Numbered from the stretch's first letter, positions 1 through 9,324 are shown. The stretch is DNA of 64,000 nucleotides from Xanthomonas sp. GPE 39 (GCF_000963005.1 NZ_JZHZ01000007.1:972025-1036024); one strand, 5' to 3'. Numbers and translations are program-made. Notes: generated by a model not told the origin, from the sequence alone.

Positions 1-119
1 ATGGATGCGCTGCGCCGCTGAGGCGTCTCGGTCTTGTGACCTCGAACATGGCGTCTGTCTTGCCTGAGATGCCACTGCCGTCTAGTGTCCGTTGCGTCGC
101 AGGGGCGTTGCGCTCTCGC

Positions 120-932
120 TTAGGCGGATGCCGTGTCCTGCCAGCACCAATGCCAGGGTTCGTAGACGATGCCGTGTGGATTATCGCGCGGATAGCTCAT
201 TCGGTAGCCGAAGGCGCTGGCATGCGCGCGCAGCCAGGCGAAGGCCTGGGTATGTTCGAAGCTTTCCTCGGCTGGTGGTTCGCCCGGTGTACCGATGTCC
301 AGCGCATGGCCGCTGTGGTGTTCGCTGAAACCGGGAGCGGCGTTGACCGCGAGAATCTCCGTCAGGCTCAGTCCGCGCTCGGCCTTGCGCGCGAAGATGC
401 CGAGTTGGTAGTCGTGACTGCGATAGCCGGAAATCGCCTCCAGCACCACGCCATCGCGTGCGGCGGCATGGCGCATGGCTCGCCACGCGCGTGCCGCACC
501 CGCGCTCAGCCAGAGTGGTCGCGCATAGCGGTCGCGGCCAGCGGTGTGCAGGCTACTCGGTTCCGGTTGCAGTGCCAGCCCGGTGCGCTGCGCATAGTCC
601 TCGGCCGCTAGACCAAGCACGGCCAGACGTTGTTGCAGCGCGGTCAGCGGCAGCCACGCTGTCTCCGCGGTGATCGGCCTGCGCGGTACGGGGTGCGCAT
701 CGAGACGATCCAGCGCCGCTTCGATGCCGGGCTCGTGCATCAAGCGTGGTACCAGCGCCCGGAGCGCATGTGCGGTTGCCGTCGCCAGATAGCGGCCGTC
801 GCGCTTGCGTCGCAGCAGCCAGATCGCCTGTGCGAGCTGGCGTGCATCGGCGTTGCCGCGCGCACGCAGCAGCGCGGCCGGCAGCAGTTCGATGGTGTCG
901 GTGTTGAGCAATAAGGTCGGGGTCGCGCGCAT
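120..932 (-). CDS. D-alanyl-D-alanine carboxypeptidase, VanY/M15B family
   Basis: Probable peptidoglycan carboxypeptidase that trims the terminal D-Ala from muropeptides. The C-terminal half shows the M15 zinc motif SEHHSGHALDIG followed, near the end, by EPWHW, which carry the metal-binding His/Asp/His set of the VanY family. The N-terminal half has no recognised domain. An open frame extends upstream to 1031, but the ATG at 932 gives a 270-residue protein and avoids a proline/arginine-rich tail that looks untranslated; the ribosome site is weak either way. There is no obvious signal peptide from this start, so the cellular location is uncertain. It is transcribed leftwards and the 119 bases after its TAA stop hold no gene. 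The family call is firm; substrate and start are not. Confidence 0.8.
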   Translation of the reverse strand: MRATPTLLLNTDTIELLPAALLRARGNADARQLAQAIWLLRRKRDGRYLATATAHALRALVPRLMHEPGIEAALDRLDAHPVPRRPITAETAWLPLTALQQRLAVLGLAAEDYAQRTGLALQPEPSSLHTAGRDRYARPLWLSAGAARAWRAMRHAAARDGVVLEAISGYRSHDYQLGIFARKAERGLSLTEILAVNAAPGFSEHHSGHALDIGTPGEPPAEESFEHTQAFAWLRAHASAFGYRMSYPRDNPHGIVYEPWHWCWQDTASA

Positions 933-1074
933 CGGCACAGAGTAGAGCCAAGCCGTGTGCAGGGCCAGTTGGCGCTGCCGATGGTTCGGTGTTGTCGGTT
1001 GTCGTGGCGCGTTCAGCGGCACGCGTAGCAACCCTTGCTTGCCTCATTGACGCATGTCGCCTGACGCGGACGCA

Positions 1075-1701
1075 TTAGCCGTTGAAGATATGCACCGGCG
1101 TGGCGAAGCCGTCCAGATGATGGGTGCCGGTAGGGATATCGCTGCGATACATGCCAGGCGTCTGCACGATGCAACGCTTGCCCACACGCACGCCTGCGGC
1201 GATGGCGACCTGTCGTCCCAGGGTTGCTTGGCTGCCGATGTTGGCCTCGGCACCGACGAATGCGCCAGGGTCGATCCATACGCCGTTACCGACCTTGACG
1301 CCATGTTCCAGCACTGCCGCTGTGCCGATCCAGCTATTGAAGCCAATGTCACAGTGTGGGCCGACGATCGCGCCGACGCCGATCATGCCGTTTTCGCCGA
1401 TCCTTGCACTGGCGGCCACATACGCGCCAGGGCAGATCAGCGGTGGCATTTTGAAGCTGCGCGCCTTGAGTTCGCCCATCAGTTCTTGGCGGCGCAGATT
1501 GAGGAACTGCGCGTCCCAGGCGACGAAGGCAGTGGCACCGTTGCCAGGCACGGCGCGCAGGGTGTCCAGGTCGAAGCGGTAGTCCTTGCCTTGCGCGATC
1601 TCCACCGGGTGCAGCACGGTGTCCGGTGCCGCCTCGGCCCATGCCGCCAGTGCCCAGCGCAGCAACGCACCGCTGCCGAGCACGTATTTTTCACAGGACA
1701 T
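1075..1701 (-). CDS. NeuD/PglD-like hexapeptide-repeat acyltransferase
   Basis: A 208-residue protein with a short N-terminal segment containing GSGALL and then many isoleucine/valine/glycine hexapeptide repeats (about residues 85-185). This is the left-handed beta helix of sugar O- or N-acetyltransferases of the sialic-acid NeuD/PglD type. The ATG at 1701 is preceded by GGAGGG five bases upstream, which decides against the longer frame to 1776. Its first 11 bases overlap the end of the upstream Rieske gene, so the two are almost certainly co-translated. That coupling suggests the oxygenase and the acyltransferase modify the same metabolite, perhaps a surface sugar or secondary metabolite. 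The substrate cannot be told from sequence. Confidence 0.75.
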   Translation of the reverse strand: MSCEKYVLGSGALLRWALAAWAEAAPDTVLHPVEIAQGKDYRFDLDTLRAVPGNGATAFVAWDAQFLNLRRQELMGELKARSFKMPPLICPGAYVAASARIGENGMIGVGAIVGPHCDIGFNSWIGTAAVLEHGVKVGNGVWIDPGAFVGAEANIGSQATLGRQVAIAAGVRVGKRCIVQTPGMYRSDIPTGTHHLDGFATPVHIFNG

Positions 1702-2842
1702 GCCGTCCCTCCATGACATCCATGTACCAACGTTCGACCTGCATGTTGAGGTGATCGTAGTCGCCCAACACGGCACGTGGCGTGTCTGCGCGCAGTCCCG
1801 ATTGCACTTGTTCCATCACCTCGATGTCCTCGCGCAATACTTTCTCGGCGCCTTGCAGATGTCCCAGCAGCACTGCGTCGGAACCGGAGTAGCGACATTT
1901 CTTGCGTGCGGTGACGTAGTAAACGATCAGGTCGGTGCGTTGCGCGGAGACCGGCTGGTGGTGCTCGATGATGAAGGAGTAACCACCGGATCCCGATGCG
2001 ATATGCAGGTTCGGATACAACAGCCAGTTCAGATACCAGTCGTCGTTGCCGAAACGTTCGACGTTGTCGTGCCAGGCGTAGTGAGGCAGGGCGAGCAGCG
2101 GTTCGTTGAGGCCGCCGCCGCTGAACCCGCGCAAGCGGGCCAGGTGCTGTTCCGGCGAGGCGCTGCCTTCGGCATGATAGCGGCGCGCCTGGGCGATGTC
2201 GGTCGCGTCCATCTGCACCTGGAACTTCACCTGTTGCGCCAGCGTGCGTGCGTGTACGAAGCGAGGATGCAGCGCATCGCGTAGGTTCTCGTAAGCCAGT
2301 TTCCAGTTGCAATGCGCTTGGATGGTCGCCACGAGCACTTCGTCGTCGAACTGTTGCGATGCGGCTTGCAGCATGTCCAGGGCCTGCAGCGAGAATTGCG
2401 CCTCCAGCGGCAGCGGCGTGGCCGATACGTTCACGAACACCAGGTTGCCGATGCAGGCCAGAGCGAAGCGGCGTAGCCGCAGGCAGGCGCGTGTGTCTGG
2501 CGGTAGCCGATAGGCTTCGTCCTGGAAGGGAATGTGCTCCACGCCGCCATCGGCGCCATAGCGCCAGCCGTGATAGCCGCAGATCAGCGGTCGCACGCCC
2601 TGTGCTTGTTCCTGCAGGGGGTTTTGCCGATGCAGGCACACGTTGTCGAACGCCCGCAGTTCGCCATCGATGTTCTGCACGACGACATCCACCCCGCACA
2701 GCGTGCGCCGGACGAAGGCGTTGGGCTTGTTCAGCAGCATGCGTGGGGCAACGAACTGCCACAGGGGAGTCATCAGGCGTTCGCGTTCGCGGGCGAACCA
2801 GGCTTCGTCGATGTAGGCCGCCGCCGGCATCAGTGAGTACAT
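1691..2842 (-). CDS. Rieske [2Fe-2S] non-heme iron oxygenase, alpha subunit type
   Basis: A 383-residue ring-hydroxylase-type oxygenase. The Rieske centre is visible as C69-x-H71 and C88-x2-H91 (CLH ... CGYH), and the catalytic mononuclear iron site as H192-x4-H197 (LHPRFVH). The ATG at 2842 follows CAGGAG at good spacing; the open frame continues to 2989 but that part is low-quality sequence. No beta subunit, ferredoxin or reductase gene lies next to it, so it would have to borrow electrons from elsewhere. Its 3' end overlaps the NeuD-like gene by 11 bases. It could hydroxylate an aromatic compound or demethylate a quaternary amine; nothing here decides which. Confidence 0.82.
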   Translation of the reverse strand: MYSLMPAAAYIDEAWFARERERLMTPLWQFVAPRMLLNKPNAFVRRTLCGVDVVVQNIDGELRAFDNVCLHRQNPLQEQAQGVRPLICGYHGWRYGADGGVEHIPFQDEAYRLPPDTRACLRLRRFALACIGNLVFVNVSATPLPLEAQFSLQALDMLQAASQQFDDEVLVATIQAHCNWKLAYENLRDALHPRFVHARTLAQQVKFQVQMDATDIAQARRYHAEGSASPEQHLARLRGFSGGGLNEPLLALPHYAWHDNVERFGNDDWYLNWLLYPNLHIASGSGGYSFIIEHHQPVSAQRTDLIVYYVTARKKCRYSGSDAVLLGHLQGAEKVLREDIEVMEQVQSGLRADTPRAVLGDYDHLNMQVERWYMDVMEGRHVL

Positions 2843-3069
2843 GCACGGCTCCTGCGGGTCGACTGGGCATGTGTTGGTGCACGCAGCCTGGGCAAGCGGA
2901 TGCTGCGCGCGTGGCGATACCCGGCAGTGCGGTGTGTCATGGCGACATCCCTGGAGTCGACACGAAGATAGCATTCTGCCACTGAGCATCGCAGCTCGCG
3001 CACCGCCGCCGACAGCGCGCCGCGCCGGGACGTAGAATAACGGCCCTTCTTCGTGCAGGTGCCGCTGTG

Positions 3070-4257
3070 ATGGTCACTCTGGGAACCCCGTTGTCCGCGT
3101 CCGCCACCCGCGTGCTGTTGCTCGGTTCGGGCGAACTGGGCAAGGAAGTGGCAATCGAATTGCAGCGCTTCGGGGTGGAGGTGATTGCGGTGGACCGCTA
3201 CGCCGATGCGCCGGCGATGCAGGTTGCGCACCGCAGCCATGTGATCGACATGCTCGATCCGATGGCGTTGCAAGATCTGATTGCGCGCGAGCGTCCGCAC
3301 CTGATCGTGCCGGAGATCGAGGCGATCCACACCGAGACGTTGGTCGCGCTGGAGCGCGACCACGGCCAGCGGGTGATCCCCACGGCACGCGCGGCGCGAC
3401 TGACGATGGACCGCGAAGGCATCCGTCGCCTGGCCGCCGAAACTCTGCATTTGCCGACCTCGCCGTACCGCTTCGTCGATACGCCCGAACAGTACCGTGC
3501 GGCGATTGCCGCGGTGGGCTTGCCATGTGTGGTCAAGCCGGTGATGTCGTCCTCGGGCAAGGGCCAGAGCACGCTGCGCAGCGAGGCCGACATCGAGGCC
3601 GCGTGGCAGTACGCGCAGACCGGCGGTCGTGCTGGCGCCGGTCGTTGCATCGTGGAGGGATTCATTGACTTCGACTATGAAATCACCCTGTTGACCGTGC
3701 GTCACGTCGGTGGCACCGCGTTTTGCGATCCGATCGGGCATTGGCAGCAGGATGGCGATTACCGCGAGAGCTGGCAGCCGCAGCCGATGTCGGCGTTGGC
3801 CCTGCAGCGCGCGCAGGAGATCGCGCACGCAGTCACCGATGCGCTTGGCGGTTGGGGTCTGTTCGGCGTGGAGTTGTTCGTCAAGGGCGACCAGGTCTGG
3901 TTCAGCGAGGTGTCGCCACGTCCGCACGATACTGGTCTGGTCACGCTGATTTCGCAGGAACTGAGCGAATTCGCGCTGCATGCGCGTGCGATTCTCGGCT
4001 TGCCCATTCCGACGATCCGTCAGCATGGGCCGTCGGCGTCGTGCGCGCTGCTGGCGCACGGCGAAGGCGTTCCCTCGTTCGGCAATGTCGACGCGGCGTT
4101 GCAGGCTCCAGACACCGCGTTGCGCCTGTTCGGCAAGCCGAGCGTGCACGGCCATCGTCGCGTGGGCGTGACCCTGGCACGTGGTGCAGACATCGCGCAG
4201 GCGCGGCAGATCGCCCGCGATGCGGCGGCGGCATTGCACATCCACTTGCACGCTTGA
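3070..4257 (+). CDS. purT: Formate-dependent phosphoribosylglycinamide formyltransferase 2
   Basis: PurT makes formyl-GAR from GAR, formate and ATP in purine biosynthesis, as an alternative to folate-dependent PurN. The 395-residue protein has the ATP-grasp layout of the family: N-terminal [15 protein letters not shown], the shared VDRYADAPA stretch, [12 protein letters not shown] in the ATP-binding lid, and [10 protein letters not shown] with the metal-binding residues. Length matches E. coli PurT (392). A GTG codon directly precedes the ATG at 3070, and I take the ATG. It is transcribed away from the Rieske gene, with a TAGAAT-like -10 about 35 bases upstream and no clear -35. Confidence 0.96.
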   Translation: MVTLGTPLSASATRVLLLGSGELGKEVAIELQRFGVEVIAVDRYADAPAMQVAHRSHVIDMLDPMALQDLIARERPHLIVPEIEAIHTETLVALERDHGQRVIPTARAARLTMDREGIRRLAAETLHLPTSPYRFVDTPEQYRAAIAAVGLPCVVKPVMSSSGKGQSTLRSEADIEAAWQYAQTGGRAGAGRCIVEGFIDFDYEITLLTVRHVGGTAFCDPIGHWQQDGDYRESWQPQPMSALALQRAQEIAHAVTDALGGWGLFGVELFVKGDQVWFSEVSPRPHDTGLVTLISQELSEFALHARAILGLPIPTIRQHGPSASCALLAHGEGVPSFGNVDAALQAPDTALRLFGKPSVHGHRRVGVTLARGADIAQARQIARDAAAALHIHLHA

Positions 4258-4363
4258 GTCGCGTCCGCGCGGCGCGTCGGCGTGACGTTGGCCCTGGCGC
4301 CTGGATCAGACGCAGGGTGAGGAGCGGCCGGTTAACGCGGGCAGGATCGCGTTGTGCGCTCGC

Positions 4364-5590
4364 TTATGGTGCCGCAGCCACATCGACCCAGACCAGATGG
4401 TGGTCGCTGCCGTCGGCGATTGCCGCAGTCGGTTGATTGGATGTCGGCCAGAACACGCCGCTGTCCAGGTAGCGCAGATTCCGCGATGGCAGCACGTAAT
4501 CCAGGTGCAGGGTGCCTGCCTTCGGCCCGAAATCCCCGGTGACCTGTTGCGGCGGGCCGCGATGGGCGATGCCGTTGGCGGCGTAGGCGCGCGTGGTTTG
4601 CTCGCCGCCGGCACTGCGCGGAGGCGGATACTGCAGCACGCGCGGATGCGCGATCAGGGCAGCGATGGCATCGTGGCGACCGTCGCCGTCGATTGGATCG
4701 TTGTTGAGGTCGCCCAGGATCACGAAGCGTGCATCGGCGGCCAGGCCGCCGCAGCGGCCGGCGTCGTCGCATAGCCAGTTCGCCTTGCCGGTGCCGGCAT
4801 CGTCGAGATATTCGCGCCACACCCGCAATTCGTCGTGGTTGCGTGCGGCATTACGCTTCTCCGCGCCATCGAACACCGGTGGGGTGGGGTGCGCCACCAG
4901 TGCATGGATCACCCCCAGCGGCGTGCGGACCGGGACGTCCCAGTGCGATTTGGACGACAGCCGCAGTTGCGCCCAGACGTCGTCGCGGTGGAAGAAGTGG
5001 CCGCTGGCTGGATCGACCGGGCGCAGTGCACCGGGCATCGCGCTCCACTTCAAGAATCGGAAACTGCGTACCGCTGCGGTATCGATCGGATACTTGGACA
5101 GCAGCAACATGCCGTATTGGCCCGGATGCAGGCCGTAGCCCCAGGCATCGTTGCCGCGTGCGCGGCCTTCGCCGCCGACATGGCCGTCGTTATCCAGGTC
5201 CAGGCCGCTGGGCACGCCGGTGTTCACTGGCGCGAGGTAGTGATAGGGGTAGTGCAAGGCGGTGCCGCCGTGCGGCTGGGGGACGGCCAGATAGCGTTGC
5301 TCGAACAGGTCGGCGGCACGGTGGGCATCGTCGTAGTCGAATTCGTTGAGCAGCACCAGATCCGGGCGCACCTGTTGCAGCACCGCGGCGATCTTGCGCG
5401 CCTGCGCGCTGTCGCCTTGCAGTGCGGCGATCAGGCCGCCGGAGACGTCGGAATTGAGCGAGGTGTTGTAGGTGGCCAGGCGCAGATGCGCGGAGGCGGG
5501 CGCGGCAGGGTCGGTCATCGCAGTGGAGGTGGTGCGTGCGCAGGCGCCGCACAGCAGGATCAGGGTAATCAGGAAGAGGCGTGGCGTCAT
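4364..5590 (-). CDS. Lipoprotein of the endonuclease/exonuclease/phosphatase superfamily
   Basis: A 408-residue protein beginning with a hydrophobic leader ending at a cysteine (C17, LCGAC), which suggests an exported lipoprotein although the lipobox is imperfect. The mature part has the exonuclease/phosphatase fold signature: RLATYNTSL near the start, LVLLNEFD for the metal-binding glutamate, VILGDLNNDP for the catalytic Asp-Asn pair, and DGSDHHLVW at the C-terminus for the Asp-His pair. Such secreted proteins hydrolyse phosphodiesters in DNA, phospholipids or phosphoinositides. The ATG at 5590 was chosen because the signal sequence begins there; the frame extends 33 bases further. It converges with purT and probably stands alone. 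Confidence 0.8.
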   Translation of the reverse strand: MTPRLFLITLILLCGACARTTSTAMTDPAAPASAHLRLATYNTSLNSDVSGGLIAALQGDSAQARKIAAVLQQVRPDLVLLNEFDYDDAHRAADLFEQRYLAVPQPHGGTALHYPYHYLAPVNTGVPSGLDLDNDGHVGGEGRARGNDAWGYGLHPGQYGMLLLSKYPIDTAAVRSFRFLKWSAMPGALRPVDPASGHFFHRDDVWAQLRLSSKSHWDVPVRTPLGVIHALVAHPTPPVFDGAEKRNAARNHDELRVWREYLDDAGTGKANWLCDDAGRCGGLAADARFVILGDLNNDPIDGDGRHDAIAALIAHPRVLQYPPPRSAGGEQTTRAYAANGIAHRGPPQQVTGDFGPKAGTLHLDYVLPSRNLRYLDSGVFWPTSNQPTAAIADGSDHHLVWVDVAAAP

Positions 5591-5635
5591 CCAGGCAGTG
5601 TCGCATGCGTTGTATGTCCGCACGATGGCGCGCGG

Positions 5636-6397
5636 CTAATTCCGCAGATGCTGCACGAACTCGTCGAAGTCACGCCAATGGCGGCCGTCGTAGGCCTGTA
5701 GCGGGCGGAAGCGGCGTTTGTAGTCCATTTTTCGATGGCCACGGATCCAGTAGCCCAGATACAGATAACGCAGCCCCGCGCGTTTGGCCCAGGCGATCTG
5801 TTGCAGGATCGCCAGCGTGCCCAGGCTGCGTTCGGCCGCGTCGGGCGCGTAGAAGGTGTACACCGCCGATAAGGCTTGCGTTGTGATGTCGGTGACCGCC
5901 ACCGCTAGCAGTGGCCCGTGGCCGCCATCCAGCGTGCGTTGCCGCAGTTCCAGGAAGCGTCCCTGCGACCAGCGACCGATCAGGAATTGGTCGAACTCGT
6001 GCGCGCTGTGGTCGTCCATGCCTCCGCCGGGGTGGCGCGCACGCAGGTAGCGCTGGTACAGCGCCAAGTGTTCCTCGGTGCGTTCGGTGGCGACCAGGCG
6101 CATGTCCAGATCGGCGTTGCGTGCAAGGCAGCGACGTTGGCTCCGATCGGGAACGAAATCCTCGATGCAGACACGCACCGCCACGCAGGCGCGACAGTGT
6201 TCGCAATGTGGGCGGTAGACCAGATCGCCCGAGCGACGAAAGCCCCAACTCAGCGCGAGCGGATACAGCGCATCCAGACGTCGGTCCTCAGGATCCAGCA
6301 CGAGGTCGCGGGCCTGTCGCTCGGGCCAGTAGCCGCATGCGTGCTGTCCGGTTTGGAACAGTTGCAGATTGTCGTTGGCGTCGGAGTGGATGGCCAT
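5636..6397 (-). CDS. bpt: Aspartate/glutamate leucyltransferase (bacterial protein aminoacyltransferase)
   Basis: Bpt transfers leucine from Leu-tRNA onto N-terminal Asp or Glu of proteins, creating an N-degron for ClpS/ClpAP. The 253-residue sequence has the family hallmarks: an N-terminal [18 protein letters not shown] block, the cysteine cluster CEHCRAC, and the C-terminal [17 protein letters not shown] stretch. Two upstream in-frame ATGs exist (6421 and further), but the family normally begins MAIHSDAND-like, so the start at 6397 is used. It lies just downstream of the endonuclease-fold lipoprotein in the same direction, separated by 45 bases, with no functional link apparent. Confidence 0.92.
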   Translation of the reverse strand: MAIHSDANDNLQLFQTGQHACGYWPERQARDLVLDPEDRRLDALYPLALSWGFRRSGDLVYRPHCEHCRACVAVRVCIEDFVPDRSQRRCLARNADLDMRLVATERTEEHLALYQRYLRARHPGGGMDDHSAHEFDQFLIGRWSQGRFLELRQRTLDGGHGPLLAVAVTDITTQALSAVYTFYAPDAAERSLGTLAILQQIAWAKRAGLRYLYLGYWIRGHRKMDYKRRFRPLQAYDGRHWRDFDEFVQHLRN

Positions 6398-6584
6398 GCG
6401 TCGAGCATAGCGTTTCGCCATGGCTGTCCATCGGATGAATGTGTACCGCTTCAGGTCAACCGTGATGGGGGCCGGGCGTTGTCTACGAGGACGGTGTCGT
6501 TGCGCCGGTTCGCATCGCGAGCCGACCACGCGCACCGACCACTGCCACCCCGGCAGATTCCTCATCATCCTCAGGGAGTGTCCC

Positions 6585-7127
6585 ATGCATTACCGTAATC
6601 CGTTGCTTGCCCTGGCTGTGCTCGTCGCGCTCTCCGGTGCCGCGTATGCCGCCAACCCGCCGTCGGCCGAGACTGGCGGTTTCGCCCGGCTCGATACGAA
6701 CGGCGACGGCGTCATCGACCACAACGAGGCCGCCGCCAATCCGCGCCTGGCCGCGCATTTTGACGCGCTGGACAAGAATCACGATGGCAGGCTCAGCCCC
6801 GAGGAGTGGCCACGGCACGGCCACCACGACCATCTAAAGGCGCTACTGACCAAGCTGGATGCCAATCAGGATGGGCGGATCAGTCGTGTCGAAGCGCAGG
6901 TCGATCCTGCGTTTGCCGCGCGTTTCGACAAGATGGACGTCAACAGGGATGGCTTCGTCGACCGTGCCGATTTCGAACTGCGCGCCGAGCAGCATCGCGA
7001 TGCCTGGTTCACCGCTGCCGATACCAACAGGGACGGAATGCTTAGCCGTGCCGAGTTCGATGCGGCGCACGCCAGACATGGGGCGCAACGCGCGGATGCG
7101 TCGATGCCGGCCACTGTCACGCGCTGA
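6585..7127 (+). CDS. Secreted protein with five EF-hand calcium-binding loops
   Basis: A 180-residue exported protein: a signal peptide ([16 protein letters not shown], cleavage after AYA) followed by five calcium-loop sequences spread through the mature part: [48 protein letters not shown] and [12 protein letters not shown]. All five keep the Asp-x-Asn-x-Asp-Gly core and an acidic residue at position 12, so all could bind calcium. The start is set by GGGAG just upstream of the ATG. No enzymatic domain is present. It is likely a periplasmic or extracellular calcium sensor or buffer; the partner is unknown. It has its own promoter space and ends before a GC-rich hairpin. Confidence 0.85.
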   Translation: MHYRNPLLALAVLVALSGAAYAANPPSAETGGFARLDTNGDGVIDHNEAAANPRLAAHFDALDKNHDGRLSPEEWPRHGHHDHLKALLTKLDANQDGRISRVEAQVDPAFAARFDKMDVNRDGFVDRADFELRAEQHRDAWFTAADTNRDGMLSRAEFDAAHARHGAQRADASMPATVTR

Positions 7128-7178
7128 TGCTGGTTGGGCCTGATTTCTGCTTCATTGCGACAAGCTGATCATCGACAA

Positions 7179-7206
7179 CGCCCCCGTGTCGTATGGCGCG
7201 GGGGCG
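7179..7206. terminator. GC-rich hairpin between convergent genes
   Basis: CGCCCCCG and CGGGGGCG form an 8-bp perfect stem around a 12-base loop, followed on the plus strand by CTTGTGTTG. It sits between the EF-hand gene and the oppositely directed gene beginning at 7780. It is probably a terminator with an imperfect U-tract. Confidence 0.5.
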
Positions 7207-7288
7207 CTTGTGTTGCAACACGTGCGGCGATGGGGTGTGCGTAGCCGCAAGCTGCGCACACGCCGCGCATGCCAGCGGCGTTGGACGA

Positions 7289-7780
7289 TCAGTTGCCGCG
7301 TGGCGCTGGCTGCAGGCGCACGCGAACGGTGTCGTTGTCGGGGGCGTGTTGCGCAGGCGCGGCGCTGGAGACTGGCGACGGGGGATTGCGGTGATGTAGG
7401 GCGGTCACCAGCGCCACAGCGCCGATCGCGGCCAGCAGCACCAGACGGATGCGCCAGGCCCAGCGTTTGCGGTTGTCCGGGGCGGCCTGCGACTGAAACT
7501 CGCTCAGATAAGGGCGGTTTTGCTCGGTGTCGCGGCGGGTGCTATCGAGCAAGCCCGCCGCGCGCAGCAGTTCGCGGGCATGTGGTTGGTCGTTGGCATG
7601 CACCACCCACACCGTGGGTTGCGCCTGCGCGGCGACAGGGTCGAGGTAGCTGAACTGACCGCTGCGGCGACTGCGGTAGGAGCGGCCGTTGCTCAAGCGG
7701 ACCTCGATGCCCGCTTCGCGTAGCAACGCGGCCACGCCTTCGGCGGTTTCCACACGTTGGCTGCTGAAGATCTGTCGCAT
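7289..7780 (-). CDS. DUF2007-like 'pathogenicity-like' membrane protein
   Basis: A 163-residue protein of a type annotated in Xanthomonas as pathogenicity-related or DUF2007-like; that name is from memory and says little about function. Residues 1-75 form a small alpha/beta domain (RQIFSSQRVETAEGVAALL ... PTVWVVHANDQPHARELL) resembling the putative signal-transducing DUF2007 fold. A basic stretch and one membrane helix follow (about 111-127, LVLLAAIGAVALVTALHH), then a short proline/alanine-rich tail. It starts 10 bases after the tesB stop and is probably co-transcribed with it. Confidence 0.7.
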   Translation of the reverse strand: MRQIFSSQRVETAEGVAALLREAGIEVRLSNGRSYRSRRSGQFSYLDPVAAQAQPTVWVVHANDQPHARELLRAAGLLDSTRRDTEQNRPYLSEFQSQAAPDNRKRWAWRIRLVLLAAIGAVALVTALHHRNPPSPVSSAAPAQHAPDNDTVRVRLQPAPRGN

Positions 7781-7790
7781 TGTCGTTGTC

Positions 7791-8702
7791 TCAGCGCTTT
7801 GTCGTCGGCGCCTGCGCCGCAGCGTTGGTGTCCGATACCACGCGAATCATGCCTTCTTGCACGGTGCTGGCGACCAGCGTGCCATCGCGAGTGAAGAATT
7901 GCCCGCGTGCCAGACCCCGCGCGGATTGCGCGCTGGGGCTGTCCAACGCATACAACAGCCAGTCGTCGGTGCGAAACGGTCGGTGGAACCACAACGCGTG
8001 ATCCAGCGAAGCCATTTGCACGTTCGGTGTGTAGTAGCTGATGCCGTGCGGGAAGGTGGCGGTGCCGAGTAGATGGAAATCGGAAGCGTAGGCGAGCAAC
8101 GCCTGGTGCAGTTCCGGTGCGTCGCCGACCGGTTCGCTCAGGCGCATCCACATCTGTTGGAACGGTGGGCGCTTGGGCGGATTCAATTCGTCGCGCGGGT
8201 ACACGTGGCGAAACTCGAACGGACCACCGCGCGCGAGCCAGCGTTGCACCTTGATCGGGAGGGTCGCCAGCACTTCGGGCTGCGCGGCAGGGGTGGGTTC
8301 GATGTCCTCCGGCTGTGGTACTTCCGGCATTTTCAACTGATGGGTGGCGCTGTCTTCGTGTTCCTGGAACGAGGCCGCGCAGAAGAAGACCACCTTGCCG
8401 TGCTGGATCGCGGTGATCCGGCGCACCGAGAAGCTGCCGCCATCGCGGGTGCGGTCCACGTCGTAGACGATCGGGTGCTCGATATCGCCGGCACGCAGGA
8501 AATAGGCATGCAGCGAGTGCGCGCGGCGCCCGTTTTCCACCGTGGCCTGCGCTGCCGCCAGTGCCTGACCGAGAACCTGTCCGCCGAACACATACTTGGT
8601 GCCGATGTCGCGGCTTTGGCCGCGGAACAGGTTGTCCTCCAGCCGCTCCAGCGACAACAGCTCGATCAGTTCGGAGACGACAGGGGTGGGCTTGGTGGAC
8701 AA
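7791..8702 (-). CDS. tesB: Acyl-CoA thioesterase II
   Basis: TesB hydrolyses medium- and long-chain acyl-CoA to free fatty acid and CoA. It is a double hotdog protein: the first hotdog carries GTKYVFGGQVLGQAL and RAHSLHAYFLRAGD, the second DFHLLGTATFPHG and SLDHALWFHRPF, with the family's catalytic Asp/Thr/Gln region near SAQSARGLARGQFF. The open frame runs to an ATG at 8798, but family homology begins at LSTKPTPVVSELIELL. The codon there is TTG (8702), giving 303 residues, close to the usual 286-300. I therefore propose a TTG start; no strong ribosome site supports either choice. The DUF2007-like gene follows at once. Confidence 0.88.
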   Translation of the reverse strand: MSTKPTPVVSELIELLSLERLEDNLFRGQSRDIGTKYVFGGQVLGQALAAAQATVENGRRAHSLHAYFLRAGDIEHPIVYDVDRTRDGGSFSVRRITAIQHGKVVFFCAASFQEHEDSATHQLKMPEVPQPEDIEPTPAAQPEVLATLPIKVQRWLARGGPFEFRHVYPRDELNPPKRPPFQQMWMRLSEPVGDAPELHQALLAYASDFHLLGTATFPHGISYYTPNVQMASLDHALWFHRPFRTDDWLLYALDSPSAQSARGLARGQFFTRDGTLVASTVQEGMIRVVSDTNAAAQAPTTKR

Positions 8703-8841
8703 GAAGCCGGGCCTGGATAAGTAGATGTTCGCAATTATACCGGGTGGCTCGTATGTGCCTGCGTGGCCGTCGTTCAGCGCTTGCCGCGCCCGTGCCAACC
8801 GCCTAAGCCGTGGCTAAGCGCGGTGGGCGTATGATGGCCGC

Positions 8842-9324
8842 ATGAAGTGCAGAGCATTCGCATACTTGGGTTGGCTGACGGTCGGGCTGGTCGGTTTGTC
8901 TCTGAGCGCGCCGGGGACGCTGGTCGCCGCGCCAGCGGATAAGTCGGCGGCCTGTGTGCCGCAGTGGCACGATGGCTGGGTGCGTTTGCCGCCGAATACC
9001 GCCATGCCGATGGCGGCGGGCTTCGGTCGTTTGCACAACCCCTGTGCACAGACGCTGGCCGTGGTGTCCGCGCGCAGTCCCGCCTTCGCCGAGGTCAGTT
9101 TGCACGAGACCACGTTGCGCGATGGGGTCAGCAGGATGCGCGAGGTCGATGCGTTACCGCTGGCGCCCGGTGCCGATGCGGTGCTGCAACCTGGCGGCCT
9201 CCACCTGATGTTGATGCAGCCGACCCAGCCGCTGCGCGAGGGTGCGCGGTTGCCGCTGACGTTCGTCCTGAAAGATGGTCGCCAGGTACAGGCCCAATTG
9301 CAGGTGCGTGCGGGCAAGCCGTAG
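8842..9324 (+). CDS. PCuAC-type periplasmic copper chaperone
   Basis: A 160-residue protein with a signal peptide (GWLTVGLVGLSLSAPGTLVAA) and a single PCu(A)C domain. The copper-binding pattern H-x10-M-x21-H-x-M is met exactly by H88, M99, H121 and M123, within the family consensus HET..DG...MREVD and QPGGLHLMLM. These chaperones carry Cu(I) in the periplasm to the CuA or CuB site of cytochrome c oxidase, often with Sco1. No sco or cox gene is adjacent here; the oxidase in this window (cyoABCD) is a quinol oxidase without CuA. The gene stands alone and converges with the thioesterase gene; the 220 bases after it hold nothing recognisable. Confidence 0.88.
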   Translation: MKCRAFAYLGWLTVGLVGLSLSAPGTLVAAPADKSAACVPQWHDGWVRLPPNTAMPMAAGFGRLHNPCAQTLAVVSARSPAFAEVSLHETTLRDGVSRMREVDALPLAPGADAVLQPGGLHLMLMQPTQPLREGARLPLTFVLKDGRQVQAQLQVRAGKP

